From Diplonema papillatum (Eukaryota > Euglenozoa > Diplonemea > Diplonemida > Diplonemidae): a stretch of 64,000 nucleotides of DNA. The position numbers were made by a program, and so were the translations under genes. Location of the stretch: assembly GCA_030068145.1 (NCBI GenBank), contig JAPJBO010000110.1:186001-250000 (forward strand), given 5' to 3'. This document shows, in pieces, positions 44,768-56,384 of the stretch. Numbering within the stretch: position 1 is the first letter of the stretch; each line of letters starts with the position of its first letter. The notes under the pieces were generated by a model, which saw nothing but the letters and a program-made list of their open reading frames with translations, made no database searches and was not told the DNA's origin.

Positions 44768-45858
44768 CGGTCGTCTCACTCGTTCAACTCTGCTCGGCGG
44801 GCTCGTCTTTGAGCACAACACACAGGTAGCAAAACATGACGTTCGTCTACGCATGTAGACTACTCACTCTGTAAGGTGTCAGATTCCATCTTTCCGCGTG
44901 TTCCACATGTGCACACTGTAAGATAAACATTCATGCATCCTACAACGTAGGGAGTGCATAATAGCCGGCGTCATGTGCAGCTGTAACAGTCAAGACCGTT
45001 CCGTGTTACGGAGTCCGTGCATATTGTACCGGATATGCAACACGCGATCATTTTCGCCATGATGAACGCGCCCCTCCCTCTTTCTTTCAACAAAGCAAAC
45101 CTACGCCCGTCCTCTCTCTCTCAAGCAACTCCTAGCCAGTTGACGCGGCATTTCTCGTAGGCCTTCCCCTTCTTCTTGTCCGCTCAAGTTTTCTGGTGAA
45201 TAAGTCTGCTTCACGTGACCAGCGGGCCTGTGGGGACTAGTACTGGGTACAGCGCCATGCGCGCTCGGAAGCCATCCAGTAATGCTTGTTTGCCATTGCT
45301 CAGCGCTGCAGCCTGGGCCAACGTGAGAACACTCGCTCGGACCATAACGGCGTTGGCCTGGCCGTCCTTCCTTTGCTCGCGCATCCTGGCGACAGCAACA
45401 CGTTCAAAGTGACCCGGCGCAGTCGGGAGTACTCTCCCCTAGCTTGCCAGAGGGCGACGTCCTCCCTGTGGTACGCCGAGACTGTGCTCATTTGCCGCTG
45501 AATGCATCTGGTGGACAAGAACACAATGCAATTGAACATACGCGATCCAAGTCTCGCGCGGAACACCGGACCGAAGAAACCTCCGGAAAAGCCCGAGCTT
45601 TTCTTCTCCTTTGAAAAGGGTCATCCGGTGCTTCTCGCAGTGCAAAACTTGTACCAAGCATGGACCAGTATCGGACCAGAATTGGACAGCAGTGGACCAG
45701 AACTGGACCAGAAAGCTGGCTTTGTTCGTAAGAGCACAAACGAAGAAAGCGTAAATGACCGTGCCTGTAAAGGCAAACGAGGAACCAAACGAGGCGACAG
45801 GTTGCCCCGCGGGACAGGGCATAACCCTCCTGTGTGCGGGGGAGGGCGGAGGAGGGAT
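44768..45858. other. Intergenic interval upstream of MCM2
   Basis: No supported gene. A short degenerate tandem of GGACCAGAAYTGGAC-type units lies at 45660-45712. The frame of MCM2 remains open up to 45502, but the extra residues do not resemble MCM2. Confidence 0.5.
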
Positions 45859-48800
45859 ATGGCGTTTCGGGACGACGGCAGCTCGGTATCGTCGAGCGAG
45901 AAAGATGGCGAGGACCTCGACGACGCGAACTTGTGGAACAAGGACGTGCAGGAGATGGAAGCGGAGCTGAACGCGTGGGAGGACGACAGCATGCTCGTCG
46001 ACGACGACAAGGAGACCAGCGAGGGGGACTCCCTCGACACCGAGAAGGAGGCGCTCCTCGACCTCAAAATCGCGCGCGGCAACAAACGCCGGAAAAGGGC
46101 CGAGCAAGCCCGGCAGGAACTGGAACGCTTGGACACCGAAACCGTCATCACCGACTCCGACACGGACACACGGGCCGGACAGTCGGAAAAGGCGAAGGCG
46201 GGGCCAAGGCCGGCCGCAGGCAACGGCGCCGCCGACGCCGACGACAGCGACACCGACTCGTCCAGCGACGGCTCAGCGAGCGACGACGACAATTTCGACC
46301 GAATCAACCTCCAAGATCCGAAAGCGATCCCGAGAGAGTGGCTCAAACAGGAGCGCGTCGTCCGCGAAGTGAAGAAGCAGTTCCGGCGGTTCATCCGCGG
46401 GTTCACAGACCCCGGCGGCGCCCGGGTGTACCAGGCCAAGATCCAGAACCTCGTCCAGAACCAGCAGGAGTCGCTCATCGTCGACTTTCAAGACATGGCC
46501 CGCTTCAACGTCGGCCTCGCCGTCCTCGCCGGCGAGGCTCCGTCCGTCACCCTCAAAATCTTTGACGAGATAGCCGGCCGCGAGGTCTTCAGGGAGTACC
46601 CTGCCTACCGCCGGATCTCGCCCGAAATTCACATCCGCCTCGTCAACCTGCCTCTCTCCGACGCCATCCGCAACCTGCGCTGCCTGCACATGAACATGCT
46701 CACCATGATCCACGGGGTCGTGACGCGGCGATCCCTCGTCTACCCGCAGTTGCAAGCGGTGAAGTACGACTGCCTGTCGTGTGGGTATGCGTCTCCCTCT
46801 CCTTTTGTCTCGGGCGGTCTGGTGAACAAAAGCTCGACCGCGAAATGCGTGGGAAAGTCACGGCACCGCATAACACAGCACCACGAACACCAAACTGCCA
46901 GTAGTGTAGTGTACGTACACGTACTGCTACCGTATACCCACAACCATTCGTCCACCAGTTCGTGTCATTCATGAAGCATACAACTGCACACGAGCACATT
47001 CACGTACTCACACAGGTACATCATCGGCCCGCTGATGCTCGTCAACGGGCGCGAAGCGCGGGTGCGGCAGTGCCCGAGCTGCCAGAAGCCGGGGCCGTTC
47101 CGCCTGAATTCGCTGGAAACCCGGTACCGCAACTACCAGACGGCGATCCTGCAAGAGTCGCCGGGCACGGTGCCCCCCGGGCGGCTGCCGCGCTGGATCG
47201 AGGTCATCCTCACCGACGACCTCGTCGACATCGCGCGGCCGGGCGACGAGATCCAAGTCACCGGCATCTACCGCAACAACTTCGACCCCCTCCTCAACCA
47301 TCGACAGGGCTTCCCCGTCTTCACAACGGTCCTCGAAGCAAACGCGGTGCGCAAACGGGTGGACGACTTGCGCGAGGCGACCACCGACGAAGAGCGCACG
47401 GAGATCCGGCACCTCGCCCAGCACCCGAACGTCGTCGAGAAGATCTGCGCGTCCATCTGCCCTTCAATCCACGGGAACGAGATCGTGAAGGCTGGCATCG
47501 CGTGCTCGTTGTTCGGCGGGGTTCCGAAGGAAGTGGGCGACGGGAAGCATCGCATCCGTGGCGACATCAACGTGCTGCTAGTGGGCGATCCAGGGTGCGC
47601 CAAGTCGCAATTTCTGAAGTATGTCGAGAAGACTTCGTCTCGCGCCGTGTTTACGACGGGCAAAGGCTCGACCGCTGTCGGGTTGACCGCCGCTGTACAC
47701 AAGGACTCAATGACTGGCGAGTGGACGTTAGAAGGGGGTGCAATGGTCATCGCGGACAAGGGGCACTGCCTCATTGACGAGTTCGACAAGATGTCCGACC
47801 AGGACCGGACATCCATCCACGAGGCCATGGAGCAACAGACCATTTCCATCGCGAAGGCCGGCATTGTGACGTCGCTGCAAGCCCGTTGCTCCATCATCGC
47901 CGCTGCCAATCCCATCATGGGCCACTATGACTCCACGCAAAGCTTCGAGAGCCAAGTGAACCTGACGCAGCCCATTCTATCCCGTTTCGACTTGCTGTTT
48001 GCTGTATGTCTACCGTCTGTCCCTTCTGCTCAGCCTGGGCGAGCAGCGGCGCCCCCCTTTGCTACTACCATTGAACCAGGAACATCCCGCTACACACTAA
48101 GCTTTACTACTTCATCCGCAACCAAACCATCATGGGATGCCCCGTGGGGTATCTGACCTCGTTGCTTGTGCTTGCTGGATACAGACTCGTGAAGAGTAGC
48201 CACGGCAGCAAACGGGATTGTGGCAGTGTTGCTATCCATGCTGCGGCTGACTGTCCCTGTTGTCCTGGAGCGGACTTTTTCATCGTCGCGTTGAGCAGTA
48301 TTTGTCTCACGGTCGAAGCAACAGCAGCAAGAACTCGGGATAGCCCTCATCAAACGAAGGGCGGTTAAACGACCCACGGAGAACATTTTTCCATGCTTGC
48401 TTCGCGCTGCGGATCAGGCTTCTCGATCTTGCTTTCCGGACCTTGCGTTTGTGTGTGTTCGTCACCCATTTGATGCGCTTTTCTGCGCTCTTCCACAAAA
48501 TGCTTCACATTCCACAGATTCGTGACACCATCGACGCCGTTAAAGACACCCACCTCGCACGTTTTGTGTTGAACTCACACATGCGCCATCACCCGAGCGT
48601 CATCCACGGTGCAGATTTGGAACTGCTGGATGGCGTTCCCGAGGTATCAGAGGACCGCGACCCAGCGACTTCGAATCCGGTATGACAGCCGATCATTTTG
48701 TTTTGAAAAAAAGACCTGCTTGTGGAGGAAATGCTCGACAATATGGCCCCTGAGCCATTTCCTCATCCTTTCGTGCTCATGCTGGTCCGCCAATCTGTCA

Positions 48801-49551
48801 TTGTGCTTAGTGTACCGAACCAGCACAGGATTGGAATATTTCTTCGCACTCTTTCTGTTTGTTACTTCGACAACCCCCCCGCCTAGGCATTGAACTGCGG
48901 GGTTCCCCGGAGTTTCAAGCTCTCGTCACAACACAGCTGCCGCAAAAGTTCCTTCAACGGTACATTCTCTACGCGCGAAGTTGCGTGCAGCCAAGGCTAG
49001 AGCAGGTTGACATCCAACGGTTGGTGAAGTTCTATGTGGATCTCCGCGACGACAGCCACATGAGCTACGACTCAGGGGTGAAGATCGTTGTTCGTCACTT
49101 AGAGAGCATTTGTAGACTCTCGGAGGCATACGCCAAAATGCGGCTTAGCCCGTACGTCCGTGAAGATGATGTAAATAGGGCGATAGCCTTGTTCCTCAAC
49201 GCCTTCATGAGCACCCTGCCCTACAAACGTCGGGAAGCAATCAAAAAGAAGTACAACCACTACCTCGTCATGGACAAGCAGAACCACCAAATTCTCAACC
49301 ATCTGCTGGAGGCCATGGTCAAAGAGCACTGCCATATCATGTCCCTCAAATTCGGAGGTTATCAAGGCAGGGACGTGACGGTCACGGCGGCCGACTTGAA
49401 GTCGAAGGCAACGGAGCACAAAATCTACGAAAAAGACGTCGAAAAGTTTTTCAAAACGAAGCCGTTCCTGGCGAGCTACGAGCTGATCAACAACAGGCAC
49501 GACATCTTGTGGAAAAAGGACACGCAACCCTTGGGCATCAACATTTACTAG
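45859..49551 (+). CDS. MCM2: MCM2, subunit of the replicative MCM2-7 helicase, four exons
   Basis: Inferred exons are 45859-46784, 47016-48003, 48518-48679 and 48937-49551. Phases match and the total is 2691 nt, 896 residues, close to the ~900 of other MCM2 proteins. The acidic N-terminal tail is typical of MCM2. The zinc ribbon pairs are C305/C308 and C328/C331, with the intron falling between them. Walker A is GDPGCAKS (499-506), Walker [10 protein letters not shown] (560-568), and the arginine finger SRFD (631-634). The C-terminal part has the MCM2 AAA+ lid and winged-helix region. [12 protein letters not shown] after the third splice and [14 protein letters not shown] are MCM2-type. MCM2-7 loads at origins and unwinds DNA at forks in the nucleus. 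The start at 45859 is preferred over 45502 because similarity begins there. For exon 4, acceptors at 48912 and 48936 are both in phase; the latter fits the family better ([10 protein letters not shown]). Intron 3 starts with a repeat A fragment. Confidence 0.96.
48696..48760 (+). repeat. Repeat A, partial copy in MCM2 intron 3
   Basis: About 16 nt after the GTATGA donor at 48680. Blocks GACCTGCTT, GTGGAGGAAATGCTCGA and a T-rich lead match the start of repeat A. The remainder is diverged. Confidence 0.5.
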
Positions 49552-51265
49552 GAGCTGTCCAGAAAGGGAGAGCGTGGCATCGCCGACGGCAGCACCCGCC
49601 CCTTTCGCCCTTCCGCACCTCATTGCAGACAGGCAGAACTACCAAGTTCTCAACCATCGGTACCAAGTTCTCAACCATCGGTCCTCTGGTCAAGGAGAGC
49701 ACGTATCGTTCACGTGCGGGAGTTACCAAGGCAAAGACGTCCCGAGTACGCCAGTCGACTTCAGGTTCCAACACCGAGTCAAAACCCGTGGGGATCGTGT
49801 GGAGACACCGGAAACCCCCCGTAGTCTGCGTACAGAGTGATGGCAAGGTTACATGACAACGGGGTTAGACGAAATCCTCGTCCATCCAGGACGAACCGTC
49901 TGGAAAACTCGTCCATCCAGGACGAACCGTCTGGAAAAGTCACAGAGTGAAGGGAGGTGGGAGTTCTTCCTATCCAATGGCACCCCTCTCCGAACAAACC
50001 GAAGTCTGGCCCGAGGACTACGAGCAAAACCCGAGAAGGACAACACTGCGAAGCAACAGAGGGCTCCATTCCCTCTTGGTTTCATTCCTTACTTGGGAGT
50101 CTTGCACTCCTTTCTTCTCTCTTTTCTGCGAAGAAGACCTGACGCAGCATCAGACGCGCATGAGAGGCAAAGCGAGACAGCTTCAAACTGACGAACCACC
50201 TGGTTCTAGGTGGCTTGGCGACTGCTTACTTTGCTCCAGCAGCAAACTGTAATACTGTTTTGACTCTCTCCTCTCTCTGTTGGGCTTCAAAGTCTAGAGT
50301 CTGCCAGGCCCTTTACCGTGCCTCATGATTGCATCTGGCTGTGGTAAAGTCCAACCTTGGACGAAAGCGAGTTGGGGCCAGCCAGCCAACTTCTTAAACT
50401 CTGTGTCTGTGGATACACTATACTAGATTTCTCATTTTTCGTGCGAGGTGGAGCCGCTGAGCTTCACGTGACAGAGTCACGTAGATTGTGAGAGGGAAGA
50501 GGGGGGGGAGTCACCTGGAAGTGTGAGAGCCGAGCATAGAAGAGGAAGGTTAACCTTACGAAGTGCGAATCTTATGCGGCTGACGCATGGCAGCCGTGAC
50601 TGACCCTCCCTCTCGCTTTTTTGCACCTGCTCCTCGCCCTGTTCCTGTGTCCTGAGGCGCAAGCGACAAGTTTGTGACAATCATCACCCGCGAGTCGGTG
50701 CCGTTCTGCTTCCGCTTTCTGCAGTGATAGCAGTATTCATCATTCGAAACGATGCTCTCTTGCGTATCAGCAGGGGGCTACGTTGAGGGAGATGTGCACC
50801 ACCGAGGTGGAGGACGCTGTGGATGGGACCTACCACAGACCCAGAAGTCATGACCTCACGAAGGGCGGGCGGCGTGCGGTAGACGAACAGACAGGCTCTG
50901 ACGGTCTACGCCCGTTCAACAACCGCAACTAGCCACCGAACAACGAATTTTGTATCCCGTGGCGACAGACCAGTTTTTGCCTAGAGGGCCCCATCGAACA
51001 GTCGCTTCAGCCGGATGCAACCATCCAGTGTCTTCCTCGCCAGAATGACCGCACCGTATAAGTATTAGATCTCAAACGTGGAGCCTCGAAGAGTGCACCT
51101 GCGCATGCGATCTCTCTCGAAAGCTTAGGCAGCCACCACAGGGCAGTTCGTGTACAACATTCACTCTAAAACCAACCATCCTTGTAGGAGATCCTCTGTG
51201 TTTATCCGACACTTGCTGTCGTTGAAAAGAAACAGAAGTAAGAGGAAATATCCAAAACCCGACCC
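49552..51265. other. Intergenic interval after MCM2
   Basis: Apart from the MCM2 fragment there is a perfect 31-bp tandem duplication (49877-49907 and 49908-49938). I see no gene. Confidence 0.6.
49620..49790 (+). pseudogene. Decayed duplicate of MCM2 exon 4
   Basis: The sequence, and its translation DRQNYQVLNH...GSYQGKDV, matches the MCM2 exon 4 segment [10 protein letters not shown]...GGYQGRDV (49270-49400), with many substitutions. A 21-bp block (TACCAAGTTCTCAACCATCG core) is itself tandemly duplicated at 49640-49681. It lies about 70 bp after the MCM2 stop codon, in the same orientation. Confidence 0.75.
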
Positions 51266-53561
51266 ATGGACCGATCTTGCTTTGTGGGCACCTCTTTTTT
51301 CCTCTGCGTGTGCCTCTTCGTAAGTTCACAGGCTCTCTGGAAGAGGTTGTCGGACGAGTCAGGTACGGTCGCCGTGAGTCCGGCCGCGGTCGATCGCACT
51401 GTGCTTCTAACGCAGCCTTTCGAAGACATCTCAGTGACAAGTTCTCTGAAGCATCTCGCATCGCTTGGAGTCAGGATCAAGCCGAAGGGCGAATGGTATG
51501 GCACGTACCCTTTCTCTCCTGTGCGTGCCACCCGCGGGGAAATGAATGCCCTCCATGCTACCGAGGAGTTGACCTGTGGTTTGTTGTGATGCTTATCATC
51601 AAACGTGCATGCGAGGCACATGTCCAGCCCAAGCATTACACTATGCCAATAGCTCTGTCGAGCCAACCCCACTTTTTAGGGGGTCCGCGGGCGAAGCCCG
51701 GCAGCTTTTGTAGCTGATCGACCCTTTTTTTTAAGGAATAAGTCTTAATAAGACGCTAGTCTTAGAAGATTAATAGTGCAACAGGGCCTCTCGCTCCTCA
51801 CACAACCGCTCACGCTCTTGCTTACCCACCATCCCGCCCCCTAGCTTTCCGTGTCCTGAGGCGCCACGATGGAAATGTGGCGAACACACTATCTTGCGGG
51901 TTGCCCTTCAATGTATTGTGCATGCTAAAAGATGTAGGCAGCGTGTTTTGGTGGTTGATCAGAATTCCTTACCTGAATATACACAGGGCGAATACAAGTG
52001 GAAAAACGATCAAAACGGCACGCACAAACAAAAGGAAGCGCCTGTCTTTTTTAAGTCAATTCCCCCGGTCCACGTTGATTCACCCACTCCAAATTCTACC
52101 GAAAACAGGACAGTCGGTATCTGCTCGGGAACGAAGGCTTCGGGTGCATGGCTCAGGGAGTGGGTCGAGCTGCAGATTCTGGCGGGCGTCGACCACTTGT
52201 GGCTGGTCAACGACAACGACGCGGAGACCGAAGACGGGACGCAGGCGATCATGGAGTTCTACGAGCGCCTCGGGTTCCTCACGATCATCCCGGGCAGGAT
52301 GCCGCTGACGCATCCAGGTTGCCGCCCGAAGCCAGGGTGCACCCTCAGAGAAGAGAACTGCGCGGCACCCAAGTACTGCGCCGAGAATGTCGGCGATCAA
52401 GTAAAGTACATGATCTTCGCGGACACCGACGAGTTCGTTTACCCGCACGAAGGCTGCTCTCTCTCTGACTTCGTATCCGCCAACTGCGATCCGAACCGAG
52501 CTGCTTGGTACCTCACATGGGAGCGGTTCGGAACCAGCGGCTACCGTCAGCAACCCTCAGGGTTGATGACCGAGAACTTTGTCACGTCGGGCGGCGACTG
52601 CTCGTCGTTGACCCACCGGCACTACAACAAATCCGTCTGCAGGGATCCCTGGTCGCACTGCAGCGAGTGCCGGCACATGAAGGTGATGTTCAACATGCAG
52701 TGCGCCACCACCGATCACGTCGCATTCATGCATCAGCTCGCGAACACGTCGACATGGAAAGTGACGCGATACGGAAAAGACTGGCAAAACAGCCCGGGCC
52801 CGGACACGCTGCCTTTCAAGAAGAAAGAGTGCAGATACATCCCGCATTTAAACTCGCAGGAACTGTGCACGGACTGGCTGCTTGGCACCGCCAACGAGTC
52901 CGCCGACCAGTCGTACTCTTCCGACTGCTGCCAAGCGGGTATCGGGTACAACCATTATGGTACCAAGGCGCTCACTTATTACAGAAGAAAGCAGCGCCGG
53001 CAGAAGATTGACAAGCGAGGGTGGCGAGCGGAGCTCGCGACGCTCGATCTCAATGGCTTCATAAGCCACTCGATTCTGCGGTACACGCGCGCCCTCCGCA
53101 GCAGGTACGTGTCGTTGGGGCTTCCAACGGCGGTCGAAGTGTCTTTCTTGGATGTGCGGTACGAGAAGAACGGCAAGCCTGCGAACGGTACGTGTTTCGT
53201 CGACGGTGGCCGCCAGTATGTACCGAAGGGCTTCTCAAACGCCTTCGCGGCGTCGACTCTCGCCGTCGATCCGGGGCTTGCGAAAGCGGACCCCACGACG
53301 TGCTGCGGCGCCTGCCACGAGTACCCGAAGTGTGCCGCGTGGTCCGTGTCCCGGGGCGCGTGCCAGCTGCTCATCCCGAACCGGCTTGCCATCGTCGCGG
53401 ATGATAAGCGGCCGAAGCCGATCCCGCGCCCGCTTCGGAAGATCATTGAGGCCCGCAGGGTCGTCGATCCCGCCGCGGTTTCTGGGATCGTCGTGCACGA
53501 TGAGTGCCGGAAGTCTCAAGTGAGACGGCCGGCCCCGCGCCTTGCCGGTCGTGCTCGTTGA
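51266..53561 (+). CDS. Family 92 glycosyltransferase, copy 1, two exons
   Basis: Inferred exons are 51266-51495 and 52109-53561, joined TG/G (Trp77), giving 560 residues. Residues 1-25 are a hydrophobic signal or signal-anchor (FFLCVCLFVSS). The catalytic region starts GICSGTKASGAWLREWVEL and continues AGVDHLWLVNDND. It has the metal-binding DxD at D182-T-D184 (FADTDEF) and WERFGTSG, all typical of GT92. A Cys-rich module near 475-497 (CCGACHEYPKC..W.......C) resembles PAN/apple-type lectin or protein-binding modules. GT92 enzymes transfer a sugar from a nucleotide donor in the Golgi; donor and acceptor here are unknown. The intron contains repeat B copy 3, and both GT92 genes use the same GTATGG donor at the same codon. 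Three or more decayed copies of its 3' end follow. Confidence 0.9.
51886..52055 (+). repeat. Repeat B, copy 3, in the GT92 copy 1 intron
   Basis: Very similar to 33982-34160 along its length, including the terminal GAAGCGCCTGTCTTTTTTA. It ends 53 nt before the 3' splice site. Confidence 0.85.
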
Positions 53562-54560
53562 ATGCGCTCAACACTTGGTGGCAAGCTGCTGCAATTCCGC
53601 TCGCCCCGGATCAGCATTCCGCTGCGTCGCCCCGGGGCGTGTCAGCTGCTCATCCCGAACCGGCTTGCCATCGTCGCGGACGATAAGTGGCCGAAGCCGA
53701 TCCCGCGCCCGTTTCGGAAAAATCGTCGAGGCCCGCAGGGTCGTCGATCCCGCCGCGGTTTCTGGGATCGTCGTGCACGATGAGTGCCGGAAACCTCTCG
53801 GGCGGCAAGTGAGACGGCCAGCCCCGCGCCTTGCCGGCCGTGCTCGTTGAATGCGCTCCTTGCTCGCCCCGGATCAGCATTCCACTGCGTCGCCCCGGCG
53901 TGTCAGCTGCTCATCCCGAAGCGGCTTGCCGTCGTCGCGGACGATAAGCGTTCGAAACCGATCCCACGCCGGCTTCGGAAAAATCATCAAGGCCCATAGG
54001 ATCGGCGATCCCGCCGGTGTCTGAGATCGTCTCGGGGGCAAGTGAGACGGCCGCACAGGCCGCCCCGCGCCTTGCCAGCCGTGTTCGTTGAACGCGCTCC
54101 TTGGTGACATGTCACCTGCTGCAGTTCCGCTCGCCCAGATCAGCGTTCCGCTGTGGTTCGTGTCCAAGGGCATGTCTCGGTGGCTCATGCCGAACTGGCC
54201 CAATTATAGGCGCTTGCGGCTCCACATCGAGGCCAGAAAAGCCGTTGATCCGCCGCGGTGTCTGCGGTCGGGGTTTGCGGTGGGTGCCGAAAGCCTCTCA
54301 GGCAAGTGCGACAGCCGCGAACGACCTGAAAAAAGCCCCGGTTCTCGCAAAACTACCAACCGTCTGTGCCCAATACTCTGGAGGTGACATCAGAAAACGG
54401 CCACACGCCTGGTGGGCTGTTTGTGCAGAACGTCGTTCACGACGTGTGCCGAAAGCTCTTAGCAAGGTGCAATCTCGATCGCAAGTACTTCGAGGCTCCT
54501 TCGACTACTTCTGAAAGGGACTGCGCACGACTGCGCACTGAAAGCGCGGAAGAGTCAGCA
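53562..54560 (+). pseudogene. Ladder of decayed 3'-end duplicates of GT92 copy 1
   Basis: The block CAGCTGCTCATCCCGAAC from the true gene (starting near 53354) recurs near 53636, 53897 and, much altered, 54168, a period of 261-282 bp. Each unit repeats the last ~60 codons plus the 3' flank (GTGAGACGGCC..CCCGCGCCTTGCC). Similarity falls with distance from the gene, and a further faint unit may reach 54560. These units have no start or catalytic part and are not functional genes. Confidence 0.85.
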
Positions 54561-56384
54561 GGTCTATGCTGCTCCGGAACGTCCTAGGCTGCGCGTGCTA
54601 AACCGATGCCCTAAACGAGTTTGAGAGCCTTCCGGAAGAGGTCCCGTAGCAAGCTGAAGGCAGCCAGCACATGCTGTCACCCGGCAACTCTCGACGGCCG
54701 AACCTCCCTATAAACTGAGAAAAAGATGCAATCTTGGTCTCAGGCCCTCAAGGCCTTCGAGGCCCCATGCCACAAGCGGGCTTTAAAGAACGAGCATGCG
54801 TTAGTTTCCAACAAGTTCCCAAGCACTCGCAGCCGTCTGCCTGCTCTATTCAGAGCGATAATGCATCGCAAAGAAGCCCTTGATGACTGCGCGTAGCCAT
54901 GCGGTTTGCGTGCTCAAAATCTACACACCTTCCCTCTCTTGCACTCAATGCCTTGTCGCGTTAGTGGGGAGTCATTTGCAATACAAATGAGTACCACACT
55001 AGGCCAGCCTTTGCCAACAGGACAATAAAACGAAATCAAGCTGATCACAAGGAACCCAAACGGTCGAATGGCACCAGTCTGCACCCATACGTTGCCGGTA
55101 ATACAAAGCAACAAGTGTCCAATTTCTCGAGACGTCAAGAGCACCGGCTCACCAACTCTTCCCTCCCTACTATACTTTATCTGAGCTTTTCTTTTTCCGT
55201 GTATGGTCGAAGATCTCAGAAGATTAATGGTTATTCCGACGAGAACTAGCCCTTGTACAAGGTTGTTACCCCGTCGCTAACCCGAGAAAACACCGTTTGC
55301 CCACCCACCCTTGCCCCTGGATTGTAAGCCCAGTTTCCTGGATGTCGCGAAGTTTCGTGGCAGTCGCGGCACGAAGCAGGTGTATTCCCAATGTCCCAGA
55401 GCAAGACACACCCAAAGCTCAAGAAACTCTGGGAGTGGTCGTGCTTCCTAGTGCAGACGTGGGGTTCTTCGATACGTTCAGTTGTGTGCTGTTCGCACCA
55501 TGGTACGGCGTAGCCACTTGACCGCTTGACCGGTCACGTGGCTACCGATTTCCCAAAGCATAAGCTTCAGGGCGGCGTACCTCGGGGCTTGGAGCGTGTG
55601 CTGAACGCAGACCTGTAGAGTGGTCTCTTATTCGGCGGTTGACCATGCCCGGAAACGAATGAACATACACATCGGCGCCGTCACCCACACTGTACAGGAC
55701 CGCGGCCCACACTGCCTCCGACGAAACGACTTGTGCCCGCCACGGTATCACAATGAGTAGTACGGGCCTCCGGCGATGAACTAGCTGGGTGAAACGGGCG
55801 GAGGTCTGTCAAACAAGAACAAGATTATTTATACCTCGGATCCTCGAGCAAGCTTCCACCAAGAACAGGAAACAATCTAGCGAATGCGCCCATTCTGGTA
55901 CCCCATACATCATTCGGCTCCACGTTCACCTTTCAGCTTGGTCCCACTTCCGGCAAGCAGGCCCATGTCTCCGACACCTACCTCCCTCGTAACGCAATCA
56001 TCAACGCTTGCTGAGCCTTTTTCTACTTCACCGTTTTGCGTTACAACAACAAGCGTGATCAGATGGAACGTGCCAGGTTGCGCACCGCACGTCAGTTGCA
56101 CGTCAGCTTGGCATGTTTGTCCCGGCAAATGGTCTTGCAGGTCTTTGCACGCGCCTGTAGGCTCCCGTTTGCTTTGCACGCCAACCTGGCAGTTTGCACG
56201 TCTTTGCACGCCTGCTGGTTCAGAAGAAAAGCGCGCCCCCGTGGCACTCCAAAAACACCACTCCAGGGACCAAAAAAGTATGGTCGGACCCGGCCCGCCT
56301 CCAAGGCGGGTGCAGGGCAGAGATATACAACATGACCCCGCTGCAACGTCCAGAGGCATCGGGCTCACCAGCCGGCAGATCCTC
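54561..56384. other. Intergenic interval between the GT92 genes
   Basis: No supported gene. The frame of the next gene is open up to 55884, but without features. Confidence 0.5.

Noticed and set aside
45502-45858. Upstream extension of MCM2
   Set aside because: In frame, but the 119 extra residues contain degenerate tandem repeats and no MCM2 similarity. The length from 45859 already fits the family.
55884-56384. N-terminal extension of GT92 copy 2 (167 residues)
   Set aside because: It would bury a good signal peptide at 56385, and copy 1 has no equivalent extension.
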